Part shown: positions 4,730 through 6,059 of the stretch, one piece after another
How positions within the stretch are numbered: position 1 is the first letter of the stretch
Layout: every line of letters begins with the position of its first letter
Source of the DNA: an uncultured bacterium
Lineage (GTDB): Bacteria > Cyanobacteriota > Vampirovibrionia > Gastranaerophilales > Gastranaerophilaceae
Length of the DNA stretch: 6,059 nucleotides
Direction: 5' to 3'
Assembly: GCA_902803265.1 (NCBI GenBank)
Contig: CADCPD010000134.1
Coordinates: 1 to 6,059, forward strand
Position numbers and translations under genes: made by a program
Notes under the pieces: generated by a model
The model's input: the letters and a program-made list of their open reading frames with translations, nothing else
Told to the model about the DNA's origin: nothing
Database searches by the model: none

Positions 4730-6059
4730 ATGGCAAATATAAAATTTGGAACAGACGGCTGGCGCGCCGTTGTAGGTAAAGACTTTACGGAAGAAAACGT
4801 ACTTATTGCAACAAAAGCAATAGCAAAATATATTAATGAAGAATTTAGTTTAAATAAAAAAATTCTTGTCGGATATGATCCGAGAAATATGGCAAAAGAA
4901 TTCGGCACATTATGCGCTGAAGAACTTGCTAAGAAAGGCTTTAATGTCTTATTAAGTGATAAAATCATTCCGACACCTGTTTTGGCATACAATGCAAAGC
5001 ATTATAGTGCTTGTGCAATAATGTTCACAGCATCACACAATCCGCCAGAATATTTAGGTTTAAAGTTTATTCCTGACTACGCAGGTCCTGCAACTGATGA
5101 CATTACAAAAAAAATAACCACATACCTAGGATATGATATAGAAAACAATAACACCGGTACTGTTGAAACAGTTGATTTTAGTGAAACCTATTTTGAACAA
5201 ATAAAAAATTTAATAGATTTTGATAAATTAAAAACTTTAGATAAAAACATTATTTTTGACGGCTTACATTCTGCTACCATAGGTTATTTTGATAAATTAT
5301 TGAATGAATTCGGCATTAAATATGACAGCCTAAACATGAATCACGATGTAAATTTTGGCGGAAAAATGCCAGAACCAAAACCGCCATATATCAATGATTT
5401 AATAGAAAAAGTAAAAGAAACTCCAAATTCAATAGGCTTTGCCAATGACGGTGACGGAGACAGATTTGGTGTAATTGATGAAACAGGCAGATGGGTTTTA
5501 CCTGATGAAATCATTGCTATGTTGATGATGCATTTAAAAAATAATAAACATCAGGACGGCGTTTTGGTAAAAACAGTAGGTTCAAGCAATCTTCTCAACA
5601 AAATTGCACAACTGAATGACGTAAAAGTTGTAGAAACTGCCGTAGGCTTCAAACATGTCGGCTCAGCAATGAGAGAATTTAAAACCCTTATAGGCGGTGA
5701 AGATTCAGGAGGATTAAGTACAGGACTACACATTCCTGAAAAAGACGGTATTTTTGCTAATTTATTAATACTAGAAATGCTTGCTTACGAAAACAAATCA
5801 CTATCACAAATGCTAGACGATTTATACAATCTTGCAGGCAAAAAATATGTTAAAGACCGAATTGATTTAAAACTTGAAAATGATAATGTAACAAAGAAAA
5901 TTTTAGAAAGTTTTAAACATACAGAAGCAGTAGACGATTTAACAGTAAAATCAAAAAATCCAAAAGATGGTATAAAAATCATTTTCACCGACGAAAGCTG
6001 GATTTTAGTACGTCCAAGCGGAACAGAACCTTTGCTTCGTATTTATATTGAGGCAGAAA
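4730..6059 (+). CDS. Phosphoglucomutase/phosphomannomutase family protein (3' end cut by window)
   Basis: This alpha-D-phosphohexomutase interconverts hexose 1- and 6-phosphates through a phosphoserine, supplying sugar precursors for polysaccharide, cell envelope or glycogen synthesis. The 443 codons seen have no stop. All four family sites are present in order: FGTDGWR near the N-terminus with TASHNP (100-105; phosphoserine Ser102), the metal loop DGDGDR (240-245), the sugar-binding loop GGEDSGG (322-328) and the phosphate-binding loop RPSGTEP (428-434). With members of about 450-475 residues, only a short C-terminal piece should be missing. The form of the active-site region (MFTASHNPPEY) is that of the general phosphoglucomutase/phosphomannomutase group rather than GlmM. 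Substrate preference cannot be read from the sequence, so no gene symbol is given. The start follows AAAAGG at 4716-4721. It is divergent from pheA, with no evident pathway link. Confidence 0.93.
   Translation, partial: MANIKFGTDGWRAVVGKDFTEENVLIATKAIAKYINEEFSLNKKILVGYDPRNMAKEFGTLCAEELAKKGFNVLLSDKIIPTPVLAYNAKHYSACAIMFTASHNPPEYLGLKFIPDYAGPATDDITKKITTYLGYDIENNNTGTVETVDFSETYFEQIKNLIDFDKLKTLDKNIIFDGLHSATIGYFDKLLNEFGIKYDSLNMNHDVNFGGKMPEPKPPYINDLIEKVKETPNSIGFANDGDGDRFGVIDETGRWVLPDEIIAMLMMHLKNNKHQDGVLVKTVGSSNLLNKIAQLNDVKVVETAVGFKHVGSAMREFKTLIGGEDSGGLSTGLHIPEKDGIFANLLILEMLAYENKSLSQMLDDLYNLAGKKYVKDRIDLKLENDNVTKKILESFKHTEAVDDLTVKSKNPKDGIKIIFTDESWILVRPSGTEPLLRIYIEAE

Noticed and set aside
4714..5988. 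Minus-strand open frames at 4714-4992, 5551-5733 and 5785-5988.
   Set aside because: All are antisense to the phosphohexomutase, whose motifs are intact throughout. The serine- and phenylalanine-rich translations are typical of reverse-strand shadows.

Overview
The window is bacterial, strongly AT-rich and very gene-dense. It holds seven genes, two of them cut by the window edges, with almost no spare DNA between them. No rRNA, tRNA, insertion sequence, CRISPR array or long repeat is visible. The organism cannot be fixed from sequence alone. The low GC content, the mix of Shine-Dalgarno and non-Shine-Dalgarno starts, and a phosphohexomutase of the phosphoglucomutase/phosphomannomutase family would fit an AT-rich gut or anaerobic lineage such as a Gastranaerophilales-type (Melainabacteria) genome. 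Clostridial, fusobacterial or spirochaete origins are not excluded, so this is a low-confidence guess.

Layout, left to right. (1) Positions 1-460, minus strand: N-terminal 153 residues of a ChrA-family chromate-transporter-like membrane protein, running off the left edge. (2) 538-1230, plus: a YfiH/PgeF purine nucleoside phosphorylase ('laccase domain') protein, divergent from the first gene. (3) 1258-3245, minus: a two-gene sulfur operon, mnmA (tRNA 2-thiouridylase) then cysK (cysteine synthase), 11 bp apart, with the cysK ribosome-binding site overlapping the mnmA stop. (4) 3331-3819, plus: a DtxR/MntR-fold regulator with a cysteine-rich tail, divergent from mnmA-cysK. (5) 3827-4681, minus: pheA, monofunctional prephenate dehydratase with an ACT domain. 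(6) 4730-6059, plus: a phosphoglucomutase/phosphomannomutase family enzyme, divergent from pheA and cut a short way before its end.

The genes alternate in strand, giving three divergent gaps (461-537, 3246-3330, 4682-4729) and two tight convergent junctions (27 bp and 7 bp). Each divergent gap carries compact promoters whose elements overlap or mirror each other. The most striking gap is between mnmA and the regulator. There a palindromic TTGCGCAA supplies the -35 element on both strands, each 17 bp from an extended -10, and the whole arrangement is exactly symmetric about 3299/3300. The regulator's predicted transcription start falls on its own start codon, so its mRNA is probably leaderless. 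The ChrA-like gene shows a similar arrangement.

The best candidate for something undescribed is the regulator/mnmA-cysK unit. The regulator keeps the DtxR fold, but most residues at known metal-ligand positions are replaced and it carries eight cysteines in its last 36 residues. It faces an operon for sulfur transfer to tRNA and cysteine synthesis. The MnmA in that operon lacks the usual second catalytic cysteine and has extra ones elsewhere. A thiol-, metal- or Fe-S-responsive control circuit over cysteine and tRNA thiolation is a reasonable hypothesis but is inference only.
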